Positions 1 through 9,834 are shown, counted from the stretch's first letter. The stretch is DNA of 64,000 nt from Litchfieldella qijiaojingensis (GCF_014651875.1 NZ_BMXS01000016.1:50588-114587), one strand, 5' to 3'. Notes: generated by a model not told the origin, from the sequence alone. Made by a program: numbers and translations.

Positions 1-287
1 AACCCGCCATCCAGGCTATAGACACGGTCGTAGCCCTGCCCGGACAGCCAGACCGCTGCCTGCTGGCTGGAGTTGCCGTGGTAACAGACCACCACTAGGG
101 GTCGCTCACGCGGCGCCTCGTCGAGCAAGGCACCGACACTGGCATTGTCCAAGTGACGGCTGCCGGGAATATGCCCCTGAGCGAAACTCATGGGATCGCG
201 AATGTCCACCAAGGTCAGAGGCTCCTCGGCATCCAGCCATCTGGCCAAGGTGGCGGGGTCGAGATGATCGAAGGCGTTCTGGCTCAT
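1..287 (-). CDS. glpE: Rhodanese-domain thiosulfate sulfurtransferase, GlpE-like (3' end cut by window)
   Basis: The 95 visible residues form most of a single-domain rhodanese, which transfers sulfane sulfur from thiosulfate to cyanide or thioredoxin-like acceptors in the cytoplasm. The active-site loop CYHGNSSQ starts at Cys68, and the upstream LVDIRDP and GHIPGSRH segments are the usual rhodanese motifs. GlpE proteins are about 105-110 residues, so only about 10-15 are missing past base 1. The ATG at 287 has an AGGAGA-type ribosome site just upstream. It lies downstream of apaH on the same strand with a 59-bp gap, so co-transcription with the lptD-apaH operon is possible. The GlpE assignment rather than another small rhodanese rests on length and loop sequence. 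Confidence 0.85.
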   Translation of the reverse strand, partial: MSQNAFDHLDPATLARWLDAEEPLTLVDIRDPMSFAQGHIPGSRHLDNASVGALLDEAPRERPLVVVCYHGNSSQQAAVWLSGQGYDRVYSLDGG

Positions 288-346
288 GGGGCGTTCTCCT
301 GCAGCGATCGCTGAGAGGGTGTTTGCTGGACAAACATAGCGAATGG

Positions 347-1162
347 TCACGATTGATGAGAATGTCGAGGTTCGCTGACGCGCTCGCCTGTCGTCAGATT
401 CAGAGCGGTCAGACTGCCGCCCCAGACACAACCGGTATCCAGCGCTTCGGCCCGTACCCGGCTTCCGGGGGTACGCCCTTGCAGGGCTGCCCAATGGCCG
501 AAGAGGATTCGCGGATCGTCACTACGCGGGAACGTGAACCAAGGAGCGAAGCCCGCCGGCGCCGAGTCCAACCCTTCCTTGGCGGAAAAATCCAAACGTC
601 CCTCGGCATCGAGGAAACGCATGCGCGTGAAGGCATTGACGATAAAGCGCAGCCGTTCGATGCCATCGAGGTCATCGCGCCATCGCGACGGCTCATTGCC
701 ATACATCCGCTCGAGAAAAGTGCCACCGGTATCGCTCGATAGCCGTCGCTCGACTTCCCTCGCCAATTCGATAGCCTGAGAGAGAGGCCACTGGGGCAGC
801 AGCCCGGCATGGGCCATCGCCCACTCTCCCTCGACCAACAGCAGTGGCCGGGATTGCAACCAGTCGAGCAAGATACCACTGTCCGGTGCCTCGAGAATCG
901 CCGCCAGGGTATCCTTGCTCTTGAGATCGGCGCCGCCCCGGGCCACGGCCAGCAGATGCAGGTCGTGGTTACCCAGTACGACTTGCGCCGCATCACCGAG
1001 CGCCATCACCTCGCGCAGACAGGTCAGCGACTCGGGACCGCGATTGACCAGGTCGCCGACCAGCCACAAACGATCCCGGGCGGGATCGAACGCCAGACGT
1101 TCCAGCAACGCCAGGAACTCGGCGTGGCAACCTTGCAGGTCTCCGATCGCATACGTCGTCAT
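347..1162 (-). CDS. apaH: Bis(5'-nucleosyl)-tetraphosphatase, symmetrical
   Basis: ApaH hydrolyses diadenosine tetraphosphate to two ADP and also removes Np4 caps from RNA. The 271 residues carry the metallophosphatase signature: GDLQG at residues 7-11, GDLVNRGP at 36-43 and GNHD at 64-67, with a downstream [10 protein letters not shown] histidine motif. The ATG is preceded by GAGGAG four bases upstream. It follows apaG by 20 bp on the minus strand, in the same order as the enterobacterial lptD-surA-pdxA-rsmA-apaG-apaH operon. Confidence 0.96.
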   Translation of the reverse strand: MTTYAIGDLQGCHAEFLALLERLAFDPARDRLWLVGDLVNRGPESLTCLREVMALGDAAQVVLGNHDLHLLAVARGGADLKSKDTLAAILEAPDSGILLDWLQSRPLLLVEGEWAMAHAGLLPQWPLSQAIELAREVERRLSSDTGGTFLERMYGNEPSRWRDDLDGIERLRFIVNAFTRMRFLDAEGRLDFSAKEGLDSAPAGFAPWFTFPRSDDPRILFGHWAALQGRTPGSRVRAEALDTGCVWGGSLTALNLTTGERVSEPRHSHQS

Positions 1163-1182
1163 GCTGCTCCTCTTCGTGACGG

Positions 1183-1578
1183 TCAGTGCACCTGATTGGG
1201 GCCGGCCAGGCGAAACGGGGAAATCCTGACCTCGAAGGCCTGTTGCGAATGGGCCTCAACGCAGGTGTAGGCCCCCTCCATGACACCTACCGGGCATTCG
1301 AGCACCGCCCGGCTGGTATAGCGAAAGGTCTGCCCGGGCCCGATCAGCGGCTGCTTGCCGACCACGCCCTTGCCGCGTACCTCCTGAACCTTGCCACTTC
1401 CCTGAGTGATCTTCCAGTAACGCGCCAGGAGCTGCACGCTATGCAGCGAGTGGTTGTGCACGGTAATCGCATAGCTGAACACATAGCGCTGCTCGGCCGG
1501 CGAGGACTCTGCCTCGCGGTAGGTAGGCTCCACGTGTACTCGGATGGTCGCCGACAGATCATTGGCGGAATCCTTCAT
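1183..1578 (-). CDS. apaG: Co2+/Mg2+ efflux-associated protein ApaG
   Basis: This 131-residue protein is a single ApaG domain, an immunoglobulin-like beta-sandwich. It includes the conserved YAITVHNHS region, the [19 protein letters not shown] strand pair and the GVMEGAYTC motif near the C terminus. Its biochemical role is unresolved; enteric mutants are linked to cobalt and magnesium resistance. The start ATG overlaps the rsmA stop in an ATGA arrangement and has AGGAGG upstream, which points to translational coupling within the operon. Confidence 0.95.
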   Translation of the reverse strand: MKDSANDLSATIRVHVEPTYREAESSPAEQRYVFSYAITVHNHSLHSVQLLARYWKITQGSGKVQEVRGKGVVGKQPLIGPGQTFRYTSRAVLECPVGVMEGAYTCVEAHSQQAFEVRISPFRLAGPNQVH

Positions 1579-2378
1579 GACACGCCTCCTGCCAAGTGAT
1601 TGGCGATACGCACGAACTCCTCTACCGTTAGTGTCTGCGGTCGCCGGCCGGGATCGATGTCCAGTGCCGCCAAGGTGGTGGCGTCGATATGACCCTTGAG
1701 ATTATTACGCAGCGTCTTGCGTCGCTGGGAAAACGCCTGGCGCACCAGATCGAACAATTGGCGCTCGTCGCTGGCCGGGTGCGGCAATTCGGCATGGGGC
1801 GTCAGACGCACGATCGACGAATCAACCTTGGGCCGGGGCACGAAGGCCTCCGGCGGCACCACGAACAACGACTCGACCCGGCAATGATACTGAGCCATCA
1901 CCGACAGCCGCCCCCAGTCGGCACCGCCGGGGCTGGCCGCTAGCCGCTCGACCACCTCCTTCTGCAACATGAAGTGCATGTCGGCGATGGCGTCGCCGGC
2001 ATCCAGCAGATGCACGATCAAGGGAGTGGAAATGTTATAGGGCAGATTGCCCACCACGCGCAGTGGGGGACCATTCCCCCTGAGTTCGGCGAAGTCGACC
2101 TTGAGAGCATCGCCCTCGTGAATGATGAAGCCAGGATAGTTGAAGAACTGCACCCGGAGCCCCGGAATCAGATCCCGATCGAGTTCGATGACTTCGAGAT
2201 GTCCCGTGGCCTCGAGCAAGGGCTCGGTCAGCGCCCCCTGGCCAGGGCCTATCTCCACCAGCCGTTCTCCCGAGCGGGGGCCGATGGCGCGCACGATACG
2301 CGAGATGACACCAGGGTCACGCAGGAAATTCTGGCCGAAGCGTTTGCGAGCCCGGTGCATCGGAGGGCGAGAAGACAT
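1575..2378 (-). CDS. rsmA: 16S rRNA (A1518/A1519-N6)-dimethyltransferase RsmA (KsgA)
   Basis: RsmA dimethylates two adjacent adenines in the 3' terminal helix of 16S rRNA late in 30S assembly. The protein begins [19 protein letters not shown], typical of the family. It has the S-adenosylmethionine loop GPGQGALT at residues 44-51 and the catalytic NLPY motif at 111-114. I chose the ATG at 2378 (267 residues) because the family starts just before RKRFGQNFL; an in-frame TTG at 2435 would add 19 unrelated residues and overlap pdxA. It is coupled to apaG by a 4-bp overlap. Confidence 0.95.
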   Translation of the reverse strand: MSSRPPMHRARKRFGQNFLRDPGVISRIVRAIGPRSGERLVEIGPGQGALTEPLLEATGHLEVIELDRDLIPGLRVQFFNYPGFIIHEGDALKVDFAELRGNGPPLRVVGNLPYNISTPLIVHLLDAGDAIADMHFMLQKEVVERLAASPGGADWGRLSVMAQYHCRVESLFVVPPEAFVPRPKVDSSIVRLTPHAELPHPASDERQLFDLVRQAFSQRRKTLRNNLKGHIDATTLAALDIDPGRRPQTLTVEEFVRIANHLAGGVS

Positions 2379-2431
2379 GCGCTCAGGTGTCCTTTTCAGG
2401 TAACGGTCGAAAAAAGAAACGGACCAAGGGC

Positions 2432-3481
2432 TCAACCTCCCCGCCGCGCCATCTCGGCGGCGAGCGCCACGGCGACTCTCAGGCTGCCCGGATCGGCGAT
2501 GCCCTTGCCAGCTAGATCCAGCGCCGTGCCATGATCCACCGAGGTGCGCACGATCGGCAACCCCAGGGTGATATTGGCGCCACTTCCAAAACCAGCATAC
2601 TTCAATACCGGTAGCCCTTGATCATGATACATGGCCAGCACCGCATCGGCGCCCTCGAGATGACGGGGGGTAAACAGCGTATCGGCCGGCAACGGCCCCT
2701 CGAGATCGAGCCCCTGTTCACGCAACCGCGCCAGCGTCGGCGTGATGATCTCGAGCTCTTCCCGGCCCAGGTGCCCATCTTCACCAGCATGGGGATTCAG
2801 GCCACAGACGACGATGTGAGGAGCGTCGATACCGAAATGACGGCGCAGGTCGCCATCGAGGATCCGCAGTACACGCTCGAGACGCGTAGCGGTGATGGCG
2901 TCGGCAACCTCGCGCAGCGGCAAGTGCGTGGTGGCCAGGGCCACCCGCAGTGCACAGCGAGGCTCCCCGGCCACCCTTCCATGCAGCGCTGCATCGGTGG
3001 CCAGCATCATCACTACCTCATCGACGCCACAGGCATCGCGCAGATATTCGGTATGCCCAGTAAAGCCGATATGACCGCCGTCGATGATCGCCCCCTTGTG
3101 CACCGGCGCGGTGACCATGGCGTCGGCATGGCCGTCACGGCATGCGGCGATCGCCACATCGAGGGTTTCCAGCACATAGGCGCCGTTGGCTGGCTCGAGT
3201 ACACCGGGATGCGATGGGACACGCAAGGCAACCGGCCATACCGGCAGCACGCCGGGGCGAGGATCCCGCGGCATGCGACCGGGGGCCGACACTTCGATCT
3301 CGATACCGAGCCCCAGGCGCTCGGCGCGCTCGGCCAACATCCCGGGATCACCGATCGCGACCAGCGTGGCCGGCAGCGGCTTGCCCGAAGACGCCAGCAT
3401 CAGCGTCAGTTCCGGGCCGACACCAGCCGGCTCGCCGGTGGTCAAGGCCACCATCGGCGTATTGGAAATGGAAGACGTCAT
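2432..3481 (-). CDS. pdxA: 4-hydroxythreonine-4-phosphate dehydrogenase
   Basis: PdxA oxidises 4-phosphohydroxy-L-threonine in the DXP-dependent pyridoxal phosphate pathway; it is a metal-dependent dimer. The 349-residue product shows [11 protein letters not shown] near residues 14-24, the metal and substrate histidine motifs HKGAIIDGG (from 128) and GHTEYL (from 142), ATTHLPL (183-189), [10 protein letters not shown] and [11 protein letters not shown]. The ATG at 3481 was chosen because the preceding 26 in-frame codons lie partly inside surA and show no family similarity. It sits 16 bp after surA, as in other gammaproteobacteria. Confidence 0.95.
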   Translation of the reverse strand: MTSSISNTPMVALTTGEPAGVGPELTLMLASSGKPLPATLVAIGDPGMLAERAERLGLGIEIEVSAPGRMPRDPRPGVLPVWPVALRVPSHPGVLEPANGAYVLETLDVAIAACRDGHADAMVTAPVHKGAIIDGGHIGFTGHTEYLRDACGVDEVVMMLATDAALHGRVAGEPRCALRVALATTHLPLREVADAITATRLERVLRILDGDLRRHFGIDAPHIVVCGLNPHAGEDGHLGREELEIITPTLARLREQGLDLEGPLPADTLFTPRHLEGADAVLAMYHDQGLPVLKYAGFGSGANITLGLPIVRTSVDHGTALDLAGKGIADPGSLRVAVALAAEMARRGG

Positions 3482-3497
3482 CGAGACCCAACCAACG

Positions 3498-4787
3498 TTA
3501 GAGACGCTTTTCGATGAAGGCGTCGGCACGAATTTCCTGCAACCAGGCTTCCAGCTCATCGTTCACCTTGCGCTGGAACAGGGTTTCCCGCACCTGGCGA
3601 CGCTGTGCTTCGCGGGTCACGTCCTGCTGACGGCGCTCGTCGACGACGATGATATGATAACCAAAACGAGAGCGCACCGGCTGGGAGATTTCCCCCACCT
3701 CGAGGGCATTCATGGCCTCTTCGAAGGCCGGCACCGTCTGCCCCGGGCGCAGCCACCCCAACTCCCCGCCATTGAGTGCGCTGCCACTGTCGTCGCTGAA
3801 CTGCTGAGCCAAGGCGGCGAAATTCTCGCCATTGACCAGTCGCTGGCGGATCTGGTTGGCCAGCGCCTCGGCACGCTGCTCATCACGATTGGGAGTGGTC
3901 TCTATCAGGATATGCCTTGCGCGGTGCTCCCGGACCACCGCCTGTTGCGCTCCGCCTTCACGATCGACGAGCTTGACCAAGTGAAAGCCACTGGTGCTGC
4001 GCAACGGCTCGCTGACCTCGCCGACCTCGAGGTGCGGTACGACATCGGCGAAGAGACTTGGCAGTTCGCCGTCACGGCGCCACCCCAGGTCGCCACCGTT
4101 CAGCGCCTGGCCACCGTCGGACTCAGCGGCGGCCAACTCGGCGAAGTCGGCACCTGCCGCTAGTTCGCTGGCGAGTCGCTGGATCTTGTTTTGGGCCTCG
4201 CTCACCTCTGAACTGCTCGGTGACTGAGGCAAAGCCACCAGGATATGCGCCAGACGATAGCGGGCATCCCGGTTGGCACCCTGGCGTTCCAGATAACGAT
4301 CGACCTCACGGTCAGAGATATTGACACGGCTGGCCACACGGCGCTGCTGCAGTTGACGCATCAGCATCTCGCGGCGGACTTCCTCGCGCACCCCCGCCAG
4401 CGTCAAGCCATCGGCCTCCAGTGCATCGGCGAACTGCTCAAGCGTCATGCCATTGCTCTCGGCGATACCACGCACGGTACGGTTGAGTTCGGTATCGTCG
4501 ACGCTGAGGTTGGCCTCCTCGGCCATCTGCAACTGGATTTCCTCGAGAATCATGCGATCCAGCACCTGACTGCGCAGGGCCTGCTCCGAAGGCGGGCTAA
4601 TGCCGCGCCCAGTCAACTGGCTACGTGCCTGTTCGACCCGCTCTTCAAGCTCGCTGGCCATGATGGCCCCTTGGTTGACCACCGCCACGATGCGGTCCAG
4701 TGGCTGGATGGCCTGCGCCAGCGCCACCACGGGCGCCAATGCCAAGGCGAGCGCCAGGCCCAGCGGGGCGAGTATTCGACTGCGCAT
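3498..4787 (-). CDS. surA: Periplasmic peptidyl-prolyl isomerase/chaperone SurA
   Basis: SurA escorts unfolded outer-membrane proteins, including LptD, through the periplasm to the BAM complex. With the ATG at 4787 the protein has 429 residues, nearly the E. coli length. A signal peptide of about 24 residues ends ALAQA, then come the N-terminal chaperone domain and two parvulin domains beginning near RYRLAHILVALP and RARHILIET. I preferred this ATG to one at 4802 because GAGGAA lies just before it. The gene is 47 bp downstream of lptD, its client. Confidence 0.94.
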   Translation of the reverse strand: MRSRILAPLGLALALALAPVVALAQAIQPLDRIVAVVNQGAIMASELEERVEQARSQLTGRGISPPSEQALRSQVLDRMILEEIQLQMAEEANLSVDDTELNRTVRGIAESNGMTLEQFADALEADGLTLAGVREEVRREMLMRQLQQRRVASRVNISDREVDRYLERQGANRDARYRLAHILVALPQSPSSSEVSEAQNKIQRLASELAAGADFAELAAAESDGGQALNGGDLGWRRDGELPSLFADVVPHLEVGEVSEPLRSTSGFHLVKLVDREGGAQQAVVREHRARHILIETTPNRDEQRAEALANQIRQRLVNGENFAALAQQFSDDSGSALNGGELGWLRPGQTVPAFEEAMNALEVGEISQPVRSRFGYHIIVVDERRQQDVTREAQRRQVRETLFQRKVNDELEAWLQEIRADAFIEKRL

Positions 4788-4834
4788 AGATTCCTCGTTC
4801 ATGTCATTTCGGTTGATCGTCGCCACCGGGCATC

Positions 4835-7270
4835 TCAGAAGGCAGTGGCCCGATAGCCGGGGATGGCTTCTTCGAAATAGGTGTCGGCTCCTTGCCCCAC
4901 ACCGCCAAGTCCCTTGAAGACGAAGCGCAGGAAGATACCACGGTCGGTGAAATCGTCCTCAATGGTATTGGCGGTATCGTTATCCTCGATCCACTCCCGC
5001 CACACGAGCTGCACGCCGTAACAGCAGTCGTTCCATTGCACCCCGGCAAGCTGATCCAGAGCCCGGTCGTTGGTGTTGTCGTAGAGAAAGCGACCGATCA
5101 TGTCCACACGCGGATTGAGTCGATAAGCGAAGGAAACGTCGTAATCCTCGCGGTTGAAGCCCAGCCGATCCTCCGCGTCACCGGAAGGATCGAACCCTTG
5201 GAGCTCCCAACGATAGCCAAGGTTCAACACATGCCCGCGAGGGTCACGATATCGTAGTCCGACCGAACTCCGCTCGGTGCGGCTGAGATCGTCGTCGTAC
5301 AGCCACTCGTAGCGGGTGCTCCAGCGGTCGGTGACCTGCCAGTCGAGCCGCGTGACCACTGGCGAGCGCTCACGGGTAGCCTGATAGAACCGCTCGAAGT
5401 TACGCTCGGGAGGCAGGGTATCGGGGTCCCCGGCTATGTCGATCGTACGGTCGTCGAAGAACACCGCCTGCCCCACCCCCAGGGAGAAGCGCTGGCGGCC
5501 GGTATCGTCCTCGAGAAACCGGGTGGTGGCCGCGTAGGAGAGGCGGTTGAGGTCGCCGACACGGTCCGAGCCGGTGAAGCGATATGGCGACCACAATTGA
5601 TTCCAGGAGAACGCCCGCTCGTCAGTGTCGAAATCGGGGAACTCGCTCTGGTCGCGGGTCGGCACGTAAGCATAGTTGAGTCGCGGCTCCAGGGTCTGGA
5701 GATAGCCCTCGCCACGGATGTCGAGCTCACGCTCGAAAATCAAGCCGGCATCGACGGTCGATACCGGCACCGTGCGTGACGGCGTCGTGTCGAAGTCGGT
5801 CTGGCGCTCGCCATAATCGAGCTCGTAGGCGGTATGCAGCATCTCGACACGCGGCTCGAGAAAGCCCCAGCTCGGCTCGGCGCGCCAGCCCACTGCCGGC
5901 GACAGGTGCAGCCGGCCGCCAACGGCCGACTCGCGCAATGGTACGCGTGTCTCGTCAACGTCACGCCAGAAGTAGGTGGCGTTGGAGCGCCACTGTTGAT
6001 AGAAGCCGTTGTCCTGGCGCCAGCGTGCATTGGCGGTCAGGCTCGGCAGCCGGTAGAACGGCTTGTTGCGATCGAGCAGCGGCTCCTCGAGTTTCTGGAA
6101 GCCTTGCGCACGCGCCTCGAGCTGCCACAGGCTGCCACGATAGTCGAGCCGTGCCAGGCGCAGCAGATTGTTGGTCTCGCGCTCACCGAAGCTGCGCCCG
6201 AAATCGTCGAAGTAACGGCCGTCGCTGGCGCTGCCATAGCGCAGGTTGTAGCGCAAGCGTGGCGAGAAGCGACCGACATGTTGATAGTCGACGTACCAAC
6301 GGTCCTCGCCCTCGAAGCGTCGCGAAGAGACATCGGGGTCTCTGTCGCTGCCCCCTTTGTCGCTGGACAGGAAGGCTCCCTCGAACGTACCGGCATCGCT
6401 GGGGAACAGGTAACGGAATTCCCCTCCCAGCAACAACCCATGCTCGGTGAGCCAGCGTGGGGTGATGGTGGCATCATAGTTCGGTGCCAGGTTGAGGTAG
6501 TAAGGCTGGGCGTAGTCGAATGAATCGCTGGACAGCCCCAATGCCGGCCACAGGAAGCCGGTCTGGCGGCGGTCATCGATGGGGAAACGCACCCAAGGCC
6601 AGTAGAAGACCGGCACCCGACTGACCTCCAGGCGCGCATGACGGGCCGTACCGAAACCACTCTCACGATCGAGCACGATATCGTTGCTGACCAGGCGCCA
6701 TAGGTCGTCGCCCGGCTCGCAGGTGGTGAAACTTGCCTCGGTCAAGCGATAGCGACCATCTTCCAGGCGCTGCAGCCGCTGGGCATCGCCCCGCAGGCGA
6801 TGGTCATGAACCACATAGTGGGCCGTATCGACTTGGGCGGCATCGCTTTCGAGGGATACCTCGGCATCATCACCGCGCACCAACAGGCCTTGATCGCGCA
6901 ATGCCAGCGGGCCCGAGGCGAAGGCACGGTCGCGTTCGGCATTGACCCGCACCTGGGGCGCTTCGAGCTGACTGTCGTTACGACGCAGGATCACTTCGCC
7001 GCCGAGAATCGTCTCACCATCCGCACCGTAGCTGGCGGTATCGGACACCGCGCGCACCTGTGCGGGAACGTCACCGGGCGGCAGCCGGTACTCGGGCATC
7101 ACGTAACGACCGCGACACAGTGCGTCGGGGGGCACGTCCTCTCCCCACGCTTGCCAATCCAGCATGCCGGCGGGCAAGGGCTCTGGAGGTGCGGCCAAAA
7201 CAGGGCTGATCGACAGGCCGATACCACTTACCATTCCGGCCAGTACAGTCCAGTAGTGTCGCTTGCCCAT
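4835..7270 (-). CDS. lptD: LPS-assembly protein LptD
   Basis: LptD is the outer-membrane beta-barrel that, with LptE, inserts lipopolysaccharide into the outer leaflet. The 811 residues comprise a signal peptide ending SPVLA around residue 26, an N-terminal OstA/LptA-like jellyroll (about 60-190), and a long barrel rich in alternating aromatic strands such as RFPIDDRRQTGFLWP. Cys52 near the N terminus and a CC pair close to the C terminus (NDCCYGVQL) match the disulfide cysteines of the family, which must rearrange for activity. It heads the minus-strand operon and is divergent from amgK. LptE is not in the window. Confidence 0.95.
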   Translation of the reverse strand: MGKRHYWTVLAGMVSGIGLSISPVLAAPPEPLPAGMLDWQAWGEDVPPDALCRGRYVMPEYRLPPGDVPAQVRAVSDTASYGADGETILGGEVILRRNDSQLEAPQVRVNAERDRAFASGPLALRDQGLLVRGDDAEVSLESDAAQVDTAHYVVHDHRLRGDAQRLQRLEDGRYRLTEASFTTCEPGDDLWRLVSNDIVLDRESGFGTARHARLEVSRVPVFYWPWVRFPIDDRRQTGFLWPALGLSSDSFDYAQPYYLNLAPNYDATITPRWLTEHGLLLGGEFRYLFPSDAGTFEGAFLSSDKGGSDRDPDVSSRRFEGEDRWYVDYQHVGRFSPRLRYNLRYGSASDGRYFDDFGRSFGERETNNLLRLARLDYRGSLWQLEARAQGFQKLEEPLLDRNKPFYRLPSLTANARWRQDNGFYQQWRSNATYFWRDVDETRVPLRESAVGGRLHLSPAVGWRAEPSWGFLEPRVEMLHTAYELDYGERQTDFDTTPSRTVPVSTVDAGLIFERELDIRGEGYLQTLEPRLNYAYVPTRDQSEFPDFDTDERAFSWNQLWSPYRFTGSDRVGDLNRLSYAATTRFLEDDTGRQRFSLGVGQAVFFDDRTIDIAGDPDTLPPERNFERFYQATRERSPVVTRLDWQVTDRWSTRYEWLYDDDLSRTERSSVGLRYRDPRGHVLNLGYRWELQGFDPSGDAEDRLGFNREDYDVSFAYRLNPRVDMIGRFLYDNTNDRALDQLAGVQWNDCCYGVQLVWREWIEDNDTANTIEDDFTDRGIFLRFVFKGLGGVGQGADTYFEEAIPGYRATAF

Positions 7271-7302
7271 CTTCCTCGGTGTCCTTGACGAATGGAATCG
7301 GT

Positions 7303-7308
7303 ATTATA
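7303..7308 (-). promoter_or_regulatory. Possible -10 element for the lptD operon
   Basis: The 150-bp space between divergent lptD and amgK contains a perfect TATAAT on the minus strand, 33 bp upstream of the lptD ATG. No convincing -35 hexamer lies 16-18 bp before it, and no sigma-E-like pair is obvious, so this is a weak call. Confidence 0.3.
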
Positions 7309-7421
7309 CAGGCCGCACGTTGCACGTCTTCCCTGCATAGCCTCGCCTTGAGCACGGCAGGGGCCAGCATGCGGCGCTGCCATCAGTCCGTCAACCGAGA
7401 TCACCCGAGCAAGGACCGAGG

Positions 7422-8474
7422 ATGCTACAGGCCACTCCCCCCGAGCGACTCGACAAGATGCGCCACTGGATCGCCCAGCGCCAAGCCCTGGCCCCATCCG
7501 ACGTCTCATTGCGCCTGGCCGCCGGCGATGCCAGCTTTCGCCGCTATTTCCGCCTGACGCTGCCCGACGGCGGCACCCGTATGGTGATGGACGCACCGCC
7601 GTTCCAGGAAAGCGACAACACACTCCGCTTCGTGACCATCGCCCAGGAATGGCGACGGGCGGGGCTCCCGGTACCGCACCTCTACATCGCGGATCAGGAA
7701 GCCGGCTTCGTGGAACTCGAGGACCTAGGCGACACCGCTCTGCAACAGAACTTTACCGGCATCGACGACCCGGCGACCCTGGCCTGGCACGAGCGTGCCA
7801 TCGAACTGCTCGAACGGCTCCAGTCACACGCGCCGATCGCGACACTTCCTCCTTATGACGAGGCGCTGTTGGGACGCGAACTCGACCTGTTTCCCGAATG
7901 GTGCCTCGAGCGACTGCTGGGTATCACTCCCCCCAGCACCTGGCATGAGCTGCGCCAGACCCTGATCGATGATGCCCTGCGACAGCCGAGCGTCGCAGTG
8001 CATCGTGACTTCGATGCCATGAACCTGATGGTCCGCGATGATGCCCTGTATCTGATCGATTTCCAGGATGCAGTGGCCGGCCCACTGACCTACGACCTGA
8101 TCTCGTTGTTGCGTGGCCGTTACTGCCGTTTCAACGAGGCTCGCTACGCAGCCTGGATCGAGGCCTTTCGTCGGCGGGCAATCGCTGACGGCCGCCTGGA
8201 TAGCGACATCGATACCGAGACATTCCGCTACCTGGCCGACGCCATGGCCGCCCAGCGCTCGCTCAAGGTACTTGGCATCTTCTGCCGGCTGACATTACGC
8301 GACAACAAGGCCGGCTATCTGGCACGATTGCCACACTTCCTCGCTCACTTGCAGGACAGCCTGGCCCCTTGGCCAGTCTTCGATGACGTCAGTGCCTGGC
8401 TCGTGGATTCCTTCGCCCCAGCGTTGAATGCCGAGCTACAATGCCGCGGCATCACCACAGGAGGGGCATCATGA
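7422..8474 (+). CDS. amgK: N-acetylmuramate/N-acetylglucosamine anomeric kinase AmgK
   Basis: AmgK phosphorylates the anomeric hydroxyl of MurNAc or GlcNAc released by wall turnover, feeding the MurU recycling route that bypasses de novo UDP-MurNAc synthesis. The 350-residue product has an aminoglycoside-phosphotransferase fold: AAGDASFRRYFRL near the N terminus, the catalytic HRDFDAMN loop at 194-201 and the metal-binding IDFQDA at 212-217. The ATG has a purine-rich AGGACCGAGG upstream. Its last codons overlap murU by 4 bp (ATGA), which supports the functional pairing. It is divergent from lptD, so two envelope functions share the region. Confidence 0.9.
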   Translation: MLQATPPERLDKMRHWIAQRQALAPSDVSLRLAAGDASFRRYFRLTLPDGGTRMVMDAPPFQESDNTLRFVTIAQEWRRAGLPVPHLYIADQEAGFVELEDLGDTALQQNFTGIDDPATLAWHERAIELLERLQSHAPIATLPPYDEALLGRELDLFPEWCLERLLGITPPSTWHELRQTLIDDALRQPSVAVHRDFDAMNLMVRDDALYLIDFQDAVAGPLTYDLISLLRGRYCRFNEARYAAWIEAFRRRAIADGRLDSDIDTETFRYLADAMAAQRSLKVLGIFCRLTLRDNKAGYLARLPHFLAHLQDSLAPWPVFDDVSAWLVDSFAPALNAELQCRGITTGGAS

Positions 8475-9151
8475 AGGCCATGATCCTTGCCGCTGGCCTC
8501 GGCACACGCATGCGCCCCCTGACCGACCATTGCCCCAAGCCACTGTTGCCGGTGGCCGGCAAGCCGTTGATCGTACATCACCTGGAACGCCTGGCCGCGG
8601 CCGGCATCCACGAGGTGGTGATCAATGTCAGCTATCGTGCCGAGCAAATCATCGACACCTTGGGCGATGGCCACCAGCACGGGATTTCCATTGCCTGGAG
8701 CCGCGAGGACTCGCCGCTGGAAACCGGCGGAGGCATTCGCCAGGCACTGCCCCTGCTGGGTGAAGCCCCCTTCCTGCTGGTCAACGGCGACATCTGGTGC
8801 GATGCCGATTTGAATGATCTGCCGCAACTAGGCAACGACCTGGCCCACCTGTGGCTGGTCGACAACCCCGATCATCATCCCGAAGGCGATTTCCATCTCG
8901 ATACCAACTGCCGAGTGCACGAGTCAGGCACGCCGCGCCTGACCTTCGCCGGAATCAGCCTGATCGCCCCGGCGCTGGTCGCCGACCGGCCACCCGGCGC
9001 TTTCGCCCTGGCCCCGCTGCTGCGTCGCGCCATCGCCGACGGCCGCGTGGGAGGCCGCCACCATCGCGGCCAGTGGATCGATGTCGGCACTCCGGAGCGT
9101 CTGCGACGGCTCGACGCCTGGCTGAGCGACACGAACCAATCTCGCGGCTGA
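8471..9151 (+). CDS. murU: N-acetylmuramate alpha-1-phosphate uridylyltransferase MurU
   Basis: MurU converts MurNAc-1-phosphate and UTP to UDP-MurNAc, completing the recycling bypass begun by AmgK. The 226-residue protein is a compact nucleotidyltransferase starting MKAMILAAGLGTRMRPLTD, with the GxGTRMRPLT nucleotide loop and the CPKPLLPVAGKPL segment. The metal-binding aspartates are in NGDIWCDAD. The start overlaps the amgK stop as ATGA; an in-frame ATG ten codons earlier was rejected because the family begins at MKAM. Confidence 0.9.
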   Translation: MKAMILAAGLGTRMRPLTDHCPKPLLPVAGKPLIVHHLERLAAAGIHEVVINVSYRAEQIIDTLGDGHQHGISIAWSREDSPLETGGGIRQALPLLGEAPFLLVNGDIWCDADLNDLPQLGNDLAHLWLVDNPDHHPEGDFHLDTNCRVHESGTPRLTFAGISLIAPALVADRPPGAFALAPLLRRAIADGRVGGRHHRGQWIDVGTPERLRRLDAWLSDTNQSRG

Positions 9152-9225
9152 GCCCGGTGCCCCAGCGGTGCTATGCTGCGCCCATAGCGATAATGACATT
9201 CACCTCTACCAAGGAACCCCTGCCC

Positions 9226-9645
9226 ATGAAAGCCAGTATCAAGTGGACCGATGGTCGCCAGTTCGTCGCTGAGTCGGGGAGCGGCCATAGCGTGGTCATC
9301 GACGGCCCCCCCGAGCACGGCGGACGCAATACCGGTCCAAGACCCATGGAAATGATGCTGATGGGCATGGGCGCCTGCACTGCCTTCGACGTGCTGCAGA
9401 TCCTTGAAAAGTCGCGCGCGCCGGTCAGCGACTGCGTGGCGAGCCTCGAGGCCGAGCGCGCCGACGAGACGCCTAGCGTGTTCACCAAGATTCACGTGCA
9501 CTTCACGGTCAGCGGCACGGGGCTCAAGGAGGCCCACGTCAAGCGTGCCGTGGAGCTATCCGCGGAGAAGTATTGCAGCGCCTCGATCATGCTCGCCAGA
9601 GGCGGTGTCGAAGTGTCACATTCCTATACTATTGTCGAGGACTGA
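9226..9645 (+). CDS. OsmC family protein (YhfA-like)
   Basis: OsmC-fold proteins are dimeric thiol peroxidases or related detoxification proteins. This 139-residue member has the two characteristic cysteines, Cys51 in GACTAFDVLQIL and Cys117 in EKYCSAS, and ends with the family's HSYTIVED-like strand. Spacing fits the YhfA branch better than true OsmC or Ohr; its substrate cannot be read from the sequence. An AAGGAA precedes the ATG at 9226. It follows murU by 74 bp. Confidence 0.87.
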   Translation: MKASIKWTDGRQFVAESGSGHSVVIDGPPEHGGRNTGPRPMEMMLMGMGACTAFDVLQILEKSRAPVSDCVASLEAERADETPSVFTKIHVHFTVSGTGLKEAHVKRAVELSAEKYCSASIMLARGGVEVSHSYTIVED

Positions 9646-9759
9646 GCGAAGTGAGGCGGTCGGCCGCGACCGTGACAAAAAAATCTTCTCGGGCGGGTGC
9701 GCCGCCCGCGCGGGATGTGCATAATACGCGGCTTCGTTCACCAACGAAGACGTAGATTC

Positions 9760-9834
9760 ATGATGCCGGAATATCCCGTTCGGCCATGGATTTCTCGTTT
9801 TCGATGTGGGTTCCGGCGCAGGCTCGTCGGGTAG
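9760..9834 (+). other. Possible arginine-rich leader reading frame upstream of speD
   Basis: A 24-codon frame starting ATGATG lies in the 218-bp leader of speD and ends 29 bp before the speD start, in another frame. The peptide contains six arginines and one tryptophan. Its ribosome site is poor (GAAGACGTAGATTC). It could be chance; it is listed because arginine-rich leader peptides are known before some bacterial polyamine genes. Confidence 0.2.

Noticed and set aside
2379..2435. TTG-initiated N-terminal extension of rsmA
   Set aside because: Overlaps pdxA and precedes the conserved N terminus; ATG at 2378 fits the family.
9657..9708. Two small hairpins between the OsmC gene and speD as terminator or riboswitch
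   Set aside because: Stems are 6-7 bp, no T-tract follows on the plus strand, and no known polyamine or SAM riboswitch core is evident.
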